A DNA stretch of 64,000 bases from Mixta tenebrionis (lineage in GTDB: Bacteria; Pseudomonadota; Gammaproteobacteria; Enterobacterales; Enterobacteriaceae), in assembly GCF_006517625.1 (NCBI RefSeq), contig NZ_VHQI01000004.1, positions 266,771 through 330,770 of the forward strand, given 5' to 3'. The notes beneath the pieces are model-generated. The model ran no database searches, had not been told where the DNA came from, and saw nothing but the letters and a program-made list of their open reading frames with translations. Of this stretch, positions 1 through 7,461 are shown in pieces (within the stretch, counting starts at the first letter, position 1; each line of letters begins with the position of its first letter). The translations under genes and the position numbers were made by a program.

Positions 1-188
1 CGCTGCCGCCTGATGGCGGCAAGCGCAATCGCTCCCTGCAGCAGCCCGCCCACGCCCATCGCTACCGCGCCCACCGCCAGCGGGCTAAGCGCGGGCGCAA
101 AGGTGGCCGCCGTGCCGGTGGTGCCCCATACCATCGCAGCGATAAAAACGCCGCCGATGCCCGCCAGACGTGATTCTGTCGCCGGCAT
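1..188 (-). CDS. EamA/DMT family permease, N-terminal part only (runs off the window)
   Basis: The reverse strand from the ATG at 188 stays open to base 1, giving about 62 residues. The start MPATESRLAGIGGVFIAAMV leads into a first membrane helix with the motif WGTTGTAATFAP, then SPLAVGAVAMGVGG and a second hydrophobic segment. This pattern (helix, WG-T-TGTA, AP-SP) is typical of the first EamA repeat of drug/metabolite transporters of the inner membrane. The family normally has ten helices and about 300 residues, so some 80% of the gene lies outside the window. The substrate cannot be predicted. Upstream (189-482) lies a 294-base gap that should carry its promoter; nothing specific is recognised there. 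Confidence 0.65.
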   Translation of the reverse strand, partial: MPATESRLAGIGGVFIAAMVWGTTGTAATFAPALSPLAVGAVAMGVGGLLQGAIALAAIRRQ

Positions 189-482
189 TAGCGCGCCTGC
201 GCCGTAAATTGTATCAGCCGGCCCGCCGGCGTCCGGCGCCGAAGGCGATGCTTCAGCGCGGCGCGCCCGCTTTGGTTTCTCACGCCACGCCGCGTTTGGC
301 GGACGGTTATTCGCTCTGCGGCTAAGCCAGTCATCGTCACTCTCCGGATTGACGCCAGCAGCCTGGCGTAAGCGTAAGTAGGCGCGCCTCAGCGTAAAGC
401 TGATTTGCTGTCACATCAATGCAATAATAACGTAACATTTTTCCACTAACCTGTGCCAGACGAACGGAACGGGAATCAGAGC

Positions 483-689
483 ATGACGGTGGCAAAAGCA
501 AAAAATCTGCAGGATACCGAAGCCCTGCTGCACGCGGGCATTAACAAGGTGGCGCTGGACTGGGAGATCGGCAGCGACGACTTTTTCCGTCTCGCCAGCC
601 ACTGGTGCGAGCGCGGCGCGAAAATCACCCGCAGCCGGCATTATTTTGTCGTGTCGGTAAAAGGCTTCGCTATTCCGCCAAACGATTAG
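483..689 (+). CDS. Small protein of unknown function, 68 aa
   Basis: I do not recognise this protein. The ATG at 483 (MTVAKAKNLQ...) is preferred over an in-frame GTG at 453, because a purine-rich stretch (GGAACGGGAA) lies about 6-15 bases upstream of it. The product is soluble-looking with no signal peptide or membrane helix. It has a mixed charged N-terminal half and a basic patch near residues 50-58 (RGAKITRSR), and ends FAIPPND. It lies in a gap between the divergent permease gene and the convergent yojI gene. The opposite strand is also open over this stretch, so coding status rests on the plausible start and balanced amino acid composition. Function unknown. Confidence 0.5.
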   Translation: MTVAKAKNLQDTEALLHAGINKVALDWEIGSDDFFRLASHWCERGAKITRSRHYFVVSVKGFAIPPND

Positions 690-763
690 CGGCGCGACAG
701 AAAGAGCGAGGCCACGGCGGACTGCGCCGGCTCGCCGCGCCGACGCCCGCATCGCGCTAAGGT

Positions 764-2410
764 TCAGCGTCCGGTATCGGTGCGCTGCACCGCATCCAGC
801 GTTGCTTTCTCTCTTTCGCTGCCGGTCAGCTCATATAGCTGGCCGTCGCGCATCTCCAGCAGGCGATCCGCCTGAGTAAAGTAGTGATCGTCATGGCTGA
901 TGGCGAAAATGGTTTTACCGCTCTGCTGTAGCCACGGCAGCAGCTCCCGATAGAAAACGCGACGGAAATGCGGGTCCTGATCGGCGGCCCATTCATCCAG
1001 CAGCAGCATATCGCGCTGCTCCGCCGCCGCCAGCAGTAACGCCAGCCGCTTGCTCTGCCCTTTCGACAGCTGCAGATTCAGCACCCGATTACCTTCCAGC
1101 TTCAGCTTATCCTGCATTTTCAGCTTCTCCAGCCACTGCTGCACCAGCGTCGGGCTGGCCGGCTGCGCGCCGGGGCCGATAAGCCGATCGAACAGGTGCG
1201 GATCGGTAAAGACCGCCGAAAACAGCTGACGATAGCGTTCGCTATCGGCAATCACCTCGCCATCCAGCAAAATAGTGCCGGAAACCGGCTGATAAAGTCC
1301 GGTCAGCAGCATCGCCAGCGTTGATTTACCGCTGCCGTTGCCGCCGATAAGAAACACCAGCTCGCCGCGCCTGAGCGTCAGGTTAACCGGCCCTACGCTA
1401 AAGCCCTTCTCGCCGTAGTGAAACAGCAGATCGCGCAGCTCCAGCGTCTGCCAGTCGGCTGCCGCCGGCAGAGGGGCGAAATGTTCGCGCCACTCCGCCA
1501 GCTGGAAAGTACGCAGTTTATTAAAGGCCACCTGCGCGCTCAGCAGCATCGGCAGCGCGCCCATCGCCTGTAGCAGCGGAGTGCGCAGAAACAGCAGGGT
1601 CAATGAATAGGTAGCGGCTACCGCCGTGTTCGCCCAGCCGAGGCCGTTCGCCATAAAGAACACCATGCCGATGGCGCCCAGCATCATAATATTTGACCAG
1701 TTTACCGCGCTGAGATGGTAGGTATCGGCGCGCACGATATGATGACGATAGGCGTTGGCGTTCTCCTGATAAACGGTATCGTAGATTAACTGCGCCCGCT
1801 CGCGGTTCAGCGCCAGCTCTTTGCGGCCGTCGATAACCGTCTGATAATCGGCGTACAGGCGATCTTCCGTCTCACGCAGCGCCGCCATATGACGATAAAC
1901 GCGCGACACCAGCAGCCAGCCGCCGACAAGGGTCACCGCGATCCACACCGCGCTGACCGCCAGCATACGCGGCGACAGCCAGGCAAGGTAGATGGCCGAT
2001 CCGAGGGTCAAAATTACCCCCTGAATCAGCTCCGGCAGGCGCACAAAAGCCATGGTGATATTGCGCACGTCGCTGGTCAGGCTTGCCAGCAGCTGCGCGC
2101 TGCCGATCTGCTCGATGCGCTGCACCTGGGTATCCAGGATACGTTTGATAAATTCGCCGCGCAGGCGCCAGACAAAACGGTGTCCCAACAGCGTCAGCGC
2201 CATTTGCGAAGCCAGCGTCAGCGCCATCAGCAGCAGCAGCAGGCCAAGGAATTCCGGCAGCACCGACATGGAGGTAGTTACGCTGGCGATCAGCTCCTGA
2301 TTAATCCAGGCGATAAGGCCGATGCCAAGCGCCGCGCTCAGCAGGTTAAGTACGATAACGGCGATAAACGGCCAGCGGTACTGTTTAAAAACAACGGACA
2401 GCAACTCCAT
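764..2410 (-). CDS. yojI: YojI, ABC transporter (permease fused to ATPase)
   Basis: This is a 548-residue half-transporter with an N-terminal six-helix membrane domain (about residues 1-300) fused to a C-terminal ATPase. Visible ATPase motifs are Walker [10 protein letters not shown] near residue 358, the signature-like [13 protein letters not shown], and Walker B DMLLLDEW followed by AADQD. Length and sequence match E. coli YojI (547 aa), an inner-membrane exporter of the cyclic-peptide/SyrD type that pumps out microcin J25 together with TolC. It follows apbE and alkB on the same strand, 82 bases downstream of alkB, as in E. coli. The start ATG has an AGGA about 7 bases upstream. Confidence 0.93.
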   Translation of the reverse strand: MELLSVVFKQYRWPFIAVIVLNLLSAALGIGLIAWINQELIASVTTSMSVLPEFLGLLLLLMALTLASQMALTLLGHRFVWRLRGEFIKRILDTQVQRIEQIGSAQLLASLTSDVRNITMAFVRLPELIQGVILTLGSAIYLAWLSPRMLAVSAVWIAVTLVGGWLLVSRVYRHMAALRETEDRLYADYQTVIDGRKELALNRERAQLIYDTVYQENANAYRHHIVRADTYHLSAVNWSNIMMLGAIGMVFFMANGLGWANTAVAATYSLTLLFLRTPLLQAMGALPMLLSAQVAFNKLRTFQLAEWREHFAPLPAAADWQTLELRDLLFHYGEKGFSVGPVNLTLRRGELVFLIGGNGSGKSTLAMLLTGLYQPVSGTILLDGEVIADSERYRQLFSAVFTDPHLFDRLIGPGAQPASPTLVQQWLEKLKMQDKLKLEGNRVLNLQLSKGQSKRLALLLAAAEQRDMLLLDEWAADQDPHFRRVFYRELLPWLQQSGKTIFAISHDDHYFTQADRLLEMRDGQLYELTGSEREKATLDAVQRTDTGR

Positions 2411-2492
2411 AAAAGCATCCTGATCAGAACAAAAGCAGCATGCAGTTTAATGAGAAGACAATCGATAGCAATAATAATTCTCAACTGCGCCG

Positions 2493-3134
2493 TTAGCGCG
2501 CGCGTCGGAAGGTGAGATTATAGCGATACGGCCCCGCCAGCGGATGCTCGCCCGGCTTTAGCGGCAGAATACCGTGGAAGCGCAGCCGCGACGGCCCGCC
2601 CCATACCACCACATCGCCATGCTCCAGCAGAAGGCGCTGCACGCCGTCGCCGCGCGCAAAGCCGCCGAACTGAAACTGCGCAGGCAGGCCGAGCGACACC
2701 GAGACGATCGGCTGACGCAGATCCTTCTCATCTTTATCCTGATGCAGCGAAAGCCTGGCGCCCGGTTCATAGCGGTTGATCAGGCAGGCATCGGGCTGAA
2801 AATCGGTAAAGCCCGCCTCCTGCGCCGCCTGCTGCGCCAGCAGAAGAAACCCCTGCGGCATCGCCGGCCAGCGGCGGCCGTTAAAGCTATCGACATCGCT
2901 ATAGTGATAGCCGCGACGGCCGCTTGACCAGCCGAGATCGCCGCAGTTAGTCATGGCTACCGACATGCGATATCCGCCGGGCGTAATCAGATGCTGGAAA
3001 GGATGCTGCGCGGCAATCTGCGCGATTGACGCCAGCAGCGCCGCGCCCTGCTGCCGGGCGCGGCGGCGTAAAATCACCGCGCCTTCCGCCAGCGGCTCCA
3101 CCCAGGGCGCCTCATCGCCAAAGAGATCTAACAT
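2493..3134 (-). CDS. alkB: AlkB, oxidative DNA/RNA demethylase
   Basis: AlkB is an Fe(II)/2-oxoglutarate dioxygenase that repairs 1-methyladenine and 3-methylcytosine. The 213-residue product shows the metal triad H131-x-D133 (LHQDKDE) and H187 (RLRFHG), and the 2-oxoglutarate-binding arginines R204 and R210 (YRYNLTFRR), at the same numbers as the E. coli enzyme. The substrate loop (SSGRRGYHYSD, about residues 70-80) is also present. In E. coli alkB is translationally coupled to ada; here the upstream neighbour is apbE, whose stop is only 36 bases away, and ada is absent. Induction by Ada from an ada-alkB promoter is therefore not possible at this site. Confidence 0.97.
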   Translation of the reverse strand: MLDLFGDEAPWVEPLAEGAVILRRRARQQGAALLASIAQIAAQHPFQHLITPGGYRMSVAMTNCGDLGWSSGRRGYHYSDVDSFNGRRWPAMPQGFLLLAQQAAQEAGFTDFQPDACLINRYEPGARLSLHQDKDEKDLRQPIVSVSLGLPAQFQFGGFARGDGVQRLLLEHGDVVVWGGPSRLRFHGILPLKPGEHPLAGPYRYNLTFRRAR

Positions 3135-3170
3135 GGTCGCTCTCCTTTACCGCACTATGGTTAAGCCATG

Positions 3171-4220
3171 CTAACCATCGTTTACCTGCTGCTGCAACAG
3201 AAAAGCGCGGAACTGCGGCGACATCCAGCTGCTGAAGCCTTTATCGTCTTTGCTGATCAGGTAGACCGCCAGCTTCTCCCGCAGCGCCAGCGCCTTCGCT
3301 TTATCGGTGCCCAGCACCATCAGGCCGGTATCCCAGCCGTCCGCCTCCAGCGCGGTGGTAGCGATTACCGTGGCGGAAACCAGCCGGTGCTCAATCGGCC
3401 GGCCGCTCAGCGGATCGATAACGTGCGATATACGCCTGCCGTCCAGCTCATAATAGTTGCGGTAGCTGCCGGAGGTACTGATGCCATGCCCCTGTAAATC
3501 CACCAGCGCCTGGGCCTTATTCTCGCGATCGGTGGGCTTCTGAATCGCTACCCGCCAGGCTTTGCCGGCGGCGTTATGGCCGCGGCTAAGCACCGCGCCG
3601 CCCACCGAAACCAGATAATTGGCGATCCCCTCTTCTTCCATCAGCCGCGCGAGGTGGTCGGTGGCGAAGCCCTCGCCGACGGTAGAGAGATCGACATACA
3701 GCCCCGGCAGATCTTTTTGCAGAAAAGCGCCTTCGGCCCGCTCCGTCACCCGTAAATGCTGCAATCCGGTCAGCGCCTTCGCCGCGGCGATATCCGCTTC
3801 GGAAGGGGTGTGCGGCGGCTGTTTGTCCGGGCCAAAGCCCCAGAGATTCACCAGCGGGCCGACGGTGATATCCATTGCGCCGTCGGTCAGCCTGCCGATG
3901 CGCAGCGCAACGGTAATAATATCCGCCATATTGCTGCTGACAGGCTGCGGCGCCGTGCCGCGATACTGATTGAAACGCGACAGCATCGAATCTTTTTTCC
4001 AGGTAGAGAGCTCCTGATCGTCGGCATCCAGCCGCTGCTGAATTTTTTCCCGCAGCGTCGCCAGGCGATCGGCAGGAACGCCCGCCAGACTGACGCGCCA
4101 CTGGGTGCCCATGGTTTTACCCTGCAGCACCGCTCCCGCATCCAGCTTGTCCTGCTGCCGATCGCAGCCCGCGATCAGCGATGCCAGCAGCCCCACCGCC
4201 GCCAGCGCTACTTTTTGCAT
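3171..4220 (-). CDS. apbE: ApbE, FAD:protein FMN transferase (lipoprotein)
   Basis: ApbE attaches FMN covalently to threonine residues of periplasm-facing flavoproteins such as RnfG/NqrC. The 349-residue product starts with a lipoprotein signal (MQKVALAAVGLLASLIAGC, lipobox LIAGC), so it should be anchored on the periplasmic side. Family motifs seen are the GTQWRVS region near residue 38, SVGGAVLSRGHN near residue 205, and HVIDPLSGRP near residue 265, which contributes to metal and FAD binding. It heads a same-strand group apbE-alkB-yojI. In E. coli the order is apbE-ada-alkB-yojI. Confidence 0.96.
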   Translation of the reverse strand: MQKVALAAVGLLASLIAGCDRQQDKLDAGAVLQGKTMGTQWRVSLAGVPADRLATLREKIQQRLDADDQELSTWKKDSMLSRFNQYRGTAPQPVSSNMADIITVALRIGRLTDGAMDITVGPLVNLWGFGPDKQPPHTPSEADIAAAKALTGLQHLRVTERAEGAFLQKDLPGLYVDLSTVGEGFATDHLARLMEEEGIANYLVSVGGAVLSRGHNAAGKAWRVAIQKPTDRENKAQALVDLQGHGISTSGSYRNYYELDGRRISHVIDPLSGRPIEHRLVSATVIATTALEADGWDTGLMVLGTDKAKALALREKLAVYLISKDDKGFSSWMSPQFRAFLLQQQVNDG

Positions 4221-4388
4221 TTTTTACACCCTTTATATGTCTTTTTGTTAACTGGCACTACAAACCTTAACAAGTGTAAGGTGGACCTATTTCGCTTGAG
4301 TCGCTTTTCGACTCCCGCCTGAGCGGCGCGCTGAAACCGTTGCCTGCTTATGGCGTTTTACGCGATTTAATAAACCAGGAGCCCTGTT

Positions 4389-4499
4389 ATGCAAGCTATT
4401 ATTCTGCTGCTGTTCTTTACTGCAGTGAGCCTCTTTGCTGGTGTAAAACATTATAAAAGTACGCGCGTACGCGCGATTCATCGTCCCCGCCGCCGCTAG
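4389..4499 (+). CDS. Small single-helix membrane protein, 36 aa
   Basis: A short frame encodes MQAIILLLFFTAVSLFAGVK, then a strongly basic tail ending IHRPRRR. It has a good Shine-Dalgarno sequence, AGGAG at 4377-4381, seven bases before the ATG, and is followed after 12 bases by a rho-independent terminator. One hydrophobic helix (about residues 3-19) with an Arg/Lys-rich C terminus is the usual form of small inner-membrane proteins, with the basic end inside. It diverges from apbE across a 168-base gap and converges with ompC. I cannot name it. RBS, helix, tail and terminator together make it a likely real gene. Confidence 0.65.
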   Translation: MQAIILLLFFTAVSLFAGVKHYKSTRVRAIHRPRRR

Positions 4500-4511
4500 G
4501 CAGCACCTTAC

Positions 4512-4543
4512 GGGCCGCTGCGCATCAGGCGGCCTGTTTTTTC
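4512..4543 (+). terminator. Rho-independent terminator after the 36-aa membrane protein gene
   Basis: The stem GGCCGC (4513-4518) pairs with GCGGCC (4529-4534) across a 10-base loop, followed by TGTTTTTT. It lies 12 bases beyond the stop codon of the small membrane protein gene. Confidence 0.75.
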
Positions 4544-4683
4544 TCTTCTTTGCCCTGCCTATATTAACAAACGCGCCTTAACCTTCACTTAACCGTTCCT
4601 CTAAACAAGCGGCCGATTCCTGCCGGTTGCGTTCGATGGCGCAAAAACTGCGCTATGGCGCTCAGGGCCGCGCTGTAGCGGCA

Positions 4684-4713
4684 TAAAAAAAGGCGACGCC
4701 GGGCGTCGCCTTT
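4684..4713 (-). terminator. Rho-independent terminator of ompC
   Basis: A perfect 11-bp stem, AAAGGCGACGC (4689-4699) with GCGTCGCCTTT (4703-4713), has a three-base loop. On the minus strand it is followed by a run of U (4685-4691 read in reverse). It begins 17 bases after the ompC stop. Confidence 0.9.
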
Positions 4714-4730
4714 CTACCGCTAAGCCAGTA

Positions 4731-5837
4731 TCAGAACTGGTAAACCAGACCCAGCGCCACAACGTCGTCGGTGTTGATGCCGGCGGCGTTGGTAAAGGCG
4801 TTGTCATCCAGCAGGTTGATCTGATAATCAACGTAGGTAGACATGTTTTTGTTGAAGTAGTAAGTCGCGCCTACGTCGACATATTTTTTCAGGTTCTGTT
4901 TGCCCCAGCCCTGGATATCAGTACCGCGCGAGCTGACATAGGCCAGAGAGGGACGCAGGCCGAAATCAAACTGATACTGCGCCACCAGCTCCCAGTTATC
5001 CGCCTTATCCGCAAAGCCGTAGGCCGCCGGATTATCGCTGCTGCCGAAGCGGGTTGCGTTATAGGAGCGAGTGTACATCGCCGCCAGGTAGATATTGTTG
5101 GCGTCATATTTCAGGCCGCCGGTGTAGGCTTCCGCTTTGTCGCCGTTGCCCAGAATCGCGCCGCTGTTCTGATAATTGGTGCGATCGGACTGGAACATCG
5201 CCGCGCCCAGGCCCAGGCCGTTGCCCAGATCGTAGGTGGTGCTCAGGCCCCAGCCGTCGCCGTTCTGCGCTACCGCTTTGCGGCTGCCCGCCAGCTCCGG
5301 ATTGCTGTCGTTTTTACCCTGATACTGCAGGGCGAAGTTCAGGCCATCCACCAGGCCGAAGAAGTTGCTGTTACGGTAGGTCGCCACGCCGTTTGCGCGC
5401 TGGAACAGGAAGTTATCCGCGCCGTAGGTATCACCGCCGAACTCCGGCAGCACGTCGGTCCATGCGCCAATATCATAAGCCACGCCGTAGTTACGACCAT
5501 AGTCAAAAGATCCGGCTTCGCCGAACTTCAGGCCGGCGAAACCTACGCGGGTAAAGTTGTCTTCGGTACCTTCCGCTTCAGAATGGTTCAGGGCGACCTG
5601 GTACTCCCACTGGCCGTAGCCGGTCAGCTGATCGGAAATCTGGGTTTCGCCTTTAAAGCCGAAACGCATATAGGAGTTATCGCCGTCGCTGCCATCGTTG
5701 TCAGAGAAATAGTGCAGGCCGTCTACCTTGCCGTAGAGGTCAAGTTTGTTGCCGTTTTTATTATAGATTTCTGCCGCACCCGCAGAGCCTGCGACTAACA
5801 GCGCAGGGATCATCAGGGAGAGAATATGACGTTTCAT
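4731..5837 (-). CDS. ompC: OmpC-type general porin
   Basis: This is a trimeric 16-strand outer membrane porin for small hydrophilic solutes. The start is the ATG at 5837 ([20 protein letters not shown]...), which gives a classic signal peptide cleaved before [11 protein letters not shown] longer upstream reading would put a charged stretch before the signal and is rejected. The mature part matches Omp[15 protein letters not shown], the [13 protein letters not shown] loop L3 constriction, [44 protein letters not shown], ending in GLVYQF with the C-terminal Phe needed by the BAM complex. The signal peptide and leader look more like OmpF of E. coli. The SD is GAGGG about 8 bases before ATG. It lies divergent from micF, the classical ompC-micF arrangement, where OmpR is expected to act. 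Confidence 0.95.
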   Translation of the reverse strand: MKRHILSLMIPALLVAGSAGAAEIYNKNGNKLDLYGKVDGLHYFSDNDGSDGDNSYMRFGFKGETQISDQLTGYGQWEYQVALNHSEAEGTEDNFTRVGFAGLKFGEAGSFDYGRNYGVAYDIGAWTDVLPEFGGDTYGADNFLFQRANGVATYRNSNFFGLVDGLNFALQYQGKNDSNPELAGSRKAVAQNGDGWGLSTTYDLGNGLGLGAAMFQSDRTNYQNSGAILGNGDKAEAYTGGLKYDANNIYLAAMYTRSYNATRFGSSDNPAAYGFADKADNWELVAQYQFDFGLRPSLAYVSSRGTDIQGWGKQNLKKYVDVGATYYFNKNMSTYVDYQINLLDDNAFTNAAGINTDDVVALGLVYQF

Positions 5838-5850
5838 TATTATTACCCTC
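5832..5850 (-). promoter_or_regulatory. Predicted MicF pairing site over the ompC ribosome binding site and start codon
   Basis: The antisense of the ompC leader reads TTTCATT then ATTATTACC. MicF (6169-6186) reads TTTCATT, TG, ATTATTACC. MicF can therefore form 7 + 9 perfect pairs with a two-base bulge, plus a G-U, an A-U and a G-C pair at the 5' side, covering the SD and AUG of ompC. Seen directly in the sequence; a regulatory effect is inferred. Confidence 0.6.
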
Positions 5851-6158
5851 TGGTTATGTGCCTTTATTTTGCCACTGCAAGCCGAACGTTTAATTTTCAG
5901 CCGGCACCTCATTGTTAGATTGACAGACGTAATAATCCATCACGAAAATGCTACTAAATTTCCAAAACTGTTTCTTTATATTATTTCCTGGCAGCAGATG
6001 TAAATAGCGGGGAACTTTCATACAGCACGTTGAGCTAAATTATTTAGCACTTATTGATAAGAAAATACCAGAATTACAGCTAAAGAAAAGCAAAGCTAAC
6101 GCGGTGTTAAGCACTGAATGATAAAAAAATTCTGCATTCCAGTTATAAAATAGATCCT
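5838..6158. other. ompC-micF intergenic region
   Basis: This 321-base AT-rich gap separates the divergent ompC and micF. It should hold the ompC promoter and OmpR sites. A -10-like TAAAAT at 6146-6151 fits a MicF start at 6159. No open frame of interest is seen, and individual OmpR boxes cannot be assigned with confidence by eye. Confidence 0.5.
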
Positions 6159-6254
6159 GCTATCATCATTTCATTTGATTATTACCTTCATTCACCCCGA
6201 ATGAGCTGTTTTACCCTTATTTTCAGCCGGACATTGATTGTCCGGCTTTTTTTT
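6159..6254 (+). ncRNA. micF: MicF antisense regulatory RNA
   Basis: The 5' end GCTATCATCATT and the segment ATTATTACC.TCATTCA match the start of E. coli MicF. The RNA ends in a stem GCCGGACA (6226-6233) with TGTCCGGC (6239-6246) followed by eight T, an Hfq-type terminator. Position and orientation, divergent from ompC, are as in E. coli, where MicF represses ompF translation. Here the next gene is not rcsD but the end of a secretion operon on the opposite strand, 37 bases away. The seed region is complementary to the neighbouring porin leader (see the pairing site at 5832-5850). Confidence 0.9.
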
Positions 6255-6291
6255 ATTCATTTCCTGCCATTACAGAATTAACCCGACAAAA

Positions 6292-7461
6292 TTAACGTTC
6301 GCGCATGGCCTCTTTAACTTTATTTAATGGCTTAACCAGATAGTCCATTACTGATTTTTGACCGGTCTTAATTTCCACATTAGCAACCATACCGGGCACG
6401 ATAGGAAATTTACGTCCGGCGCGATTCACCAGCTCCGCTTTTTGCGTGCGCACATAGACGCGATAATAATATTGATCGCGCTTCACCTCATCCTGCAAGG
6501 TATCCGGCGATACCGTCTCTACCTCACCCGGCAGATCGCCATAAATTGACGAGTCATAGGCGGTCACCTTCACTACCGCTGGCAGGCCGGGACGAATATA
6601 AGCGATATCGCGCGGGTTAATGCGGGTCTCGATTAACAGCTGATCTTCCAGCGGCACGATCTCCATCAGCTTGCCGCCCGGCTGCAGCACGCCGCCGACC
6701 GTGGTGACCTGAATATCCTTAACGATGCCGCGCACCGGCGAATAGAGCGTGGCGCGCGTCAGCTGATCTTGTTTGCCGGTCAGCACCTGCAGCTGCGCAT
6801 CCAGCTCGGCGTTATTTTTTACCTGCTCTTCACGCGCGCGCACCGCATATTCGTTGCGCGCCTCATCGATTTTCCCGCGCAGCTCGCTAACCTGGCGACG
6901 CAGGCGGATCACCTCAACCTGCCCCGCCGCGCCTTTCGCCACCAGCGGCTCGGTCATGCGCAGCTCATCCTGCACCAGCCGGAGCGACTGCTGCAGGTTG
7001 CTGACCGTCTCCTGCAGGTTGCGCCGCCGCGATTCAAACAGCTGCGTTTCACGCGCTACCAGCTCCGGCTCCCGCAGCGTTTCCGCGCTGAACTGCAGCG
7101 GCGCGCCGGTCAGTTCAGCGCGCAGCCGCTCCGCCGAGGCGCGCAGAGTGCGCGCTTTGGCCTGCGCTTCGCCAAAGTTCGACTGAAAACGCGTCGGATC
7201 GAGACGCGCCAGAATCTGCCCCTTGTTAACAATATCGCCTTCATGCACGTTGAGCTGGTTGACGATGCCGCCGTCAAGGCTCTCAATCACCTGCGCGCGC
7301 GTGGAAGGGGTCACTTTGCCGGTGCCGACCGTCACCTCATCAAGAATGGCGAAGTGCGCCCACACCAGGAAAATCAGCAGCGCCGCGCTGCACAGCCAGA
7401 TAATCATTGAGGTGTTGCGCTCGCGTTTTTTCAGCTCGTTTTCTACCGTAACCTGGCTCAT
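6292..7461 (-). CDS. HlyD/LapC-type periplasmic adaptor of the type I secretion system
   Basis: The 389-residue membrane fusion protein has a short cytoplasmic N terminus, one membrane helix (about residues 18-40, MIIWLCSAALLIFLVWAHFA), a first lipoyl half (VHEGDIVNKGQILARLD), a long coiled-coil hairpin (about 95-240, rich in Glu, Arg, Gln and Leu), a second lipoyl half (LYSPVRGIVKDIQV) and a beta-barrel domain. It should bridge the inner-membrane ABC exporter and the outer-membrane TolC-like channel. Its start overlaps the ABC gene stop by 4 bases (ATGA), indicating translational coupling. It corresponds in position to bapD of Salmonella and to lapC of Pseudomonas. It is the last gene of the operon, and no terminator is visible before micF. 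Confidence 0.9.
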   Translation of the reverse strand: MSQVTVENELKKRERNTSMIIWLCSAALLIFLVWAHFAILDEVTVGTGKVTPSTRAQVIESLDGGIVNQLNVHEGDIVNKGQILARLDPTRFQSNFGEAQAKARTLRASAERLRAELTGAPLQFSAETLREPELVARETQLFESRRRNLQETVSNLQQSLRLVQDELRMTEPLVAKGAAGQVEVIRLRRQVSELRGKIDEARNEYAVRAREEQVKNNAELDAQLQVLTGKQDQLTRATLYSPVRGIVKDIQVTTVGGVLQPGGKLMEIVPLEDQLLIETRINPRDIAYIRPGLPAVVKVTAYDSSIYGDLPGEVETVSPDTLQDEVKRDQYYYRVYVRTQKAELVNRAGRKFPIVPGMVANVEIKTGQKSVMDYLVKPLNKVKEAMRER

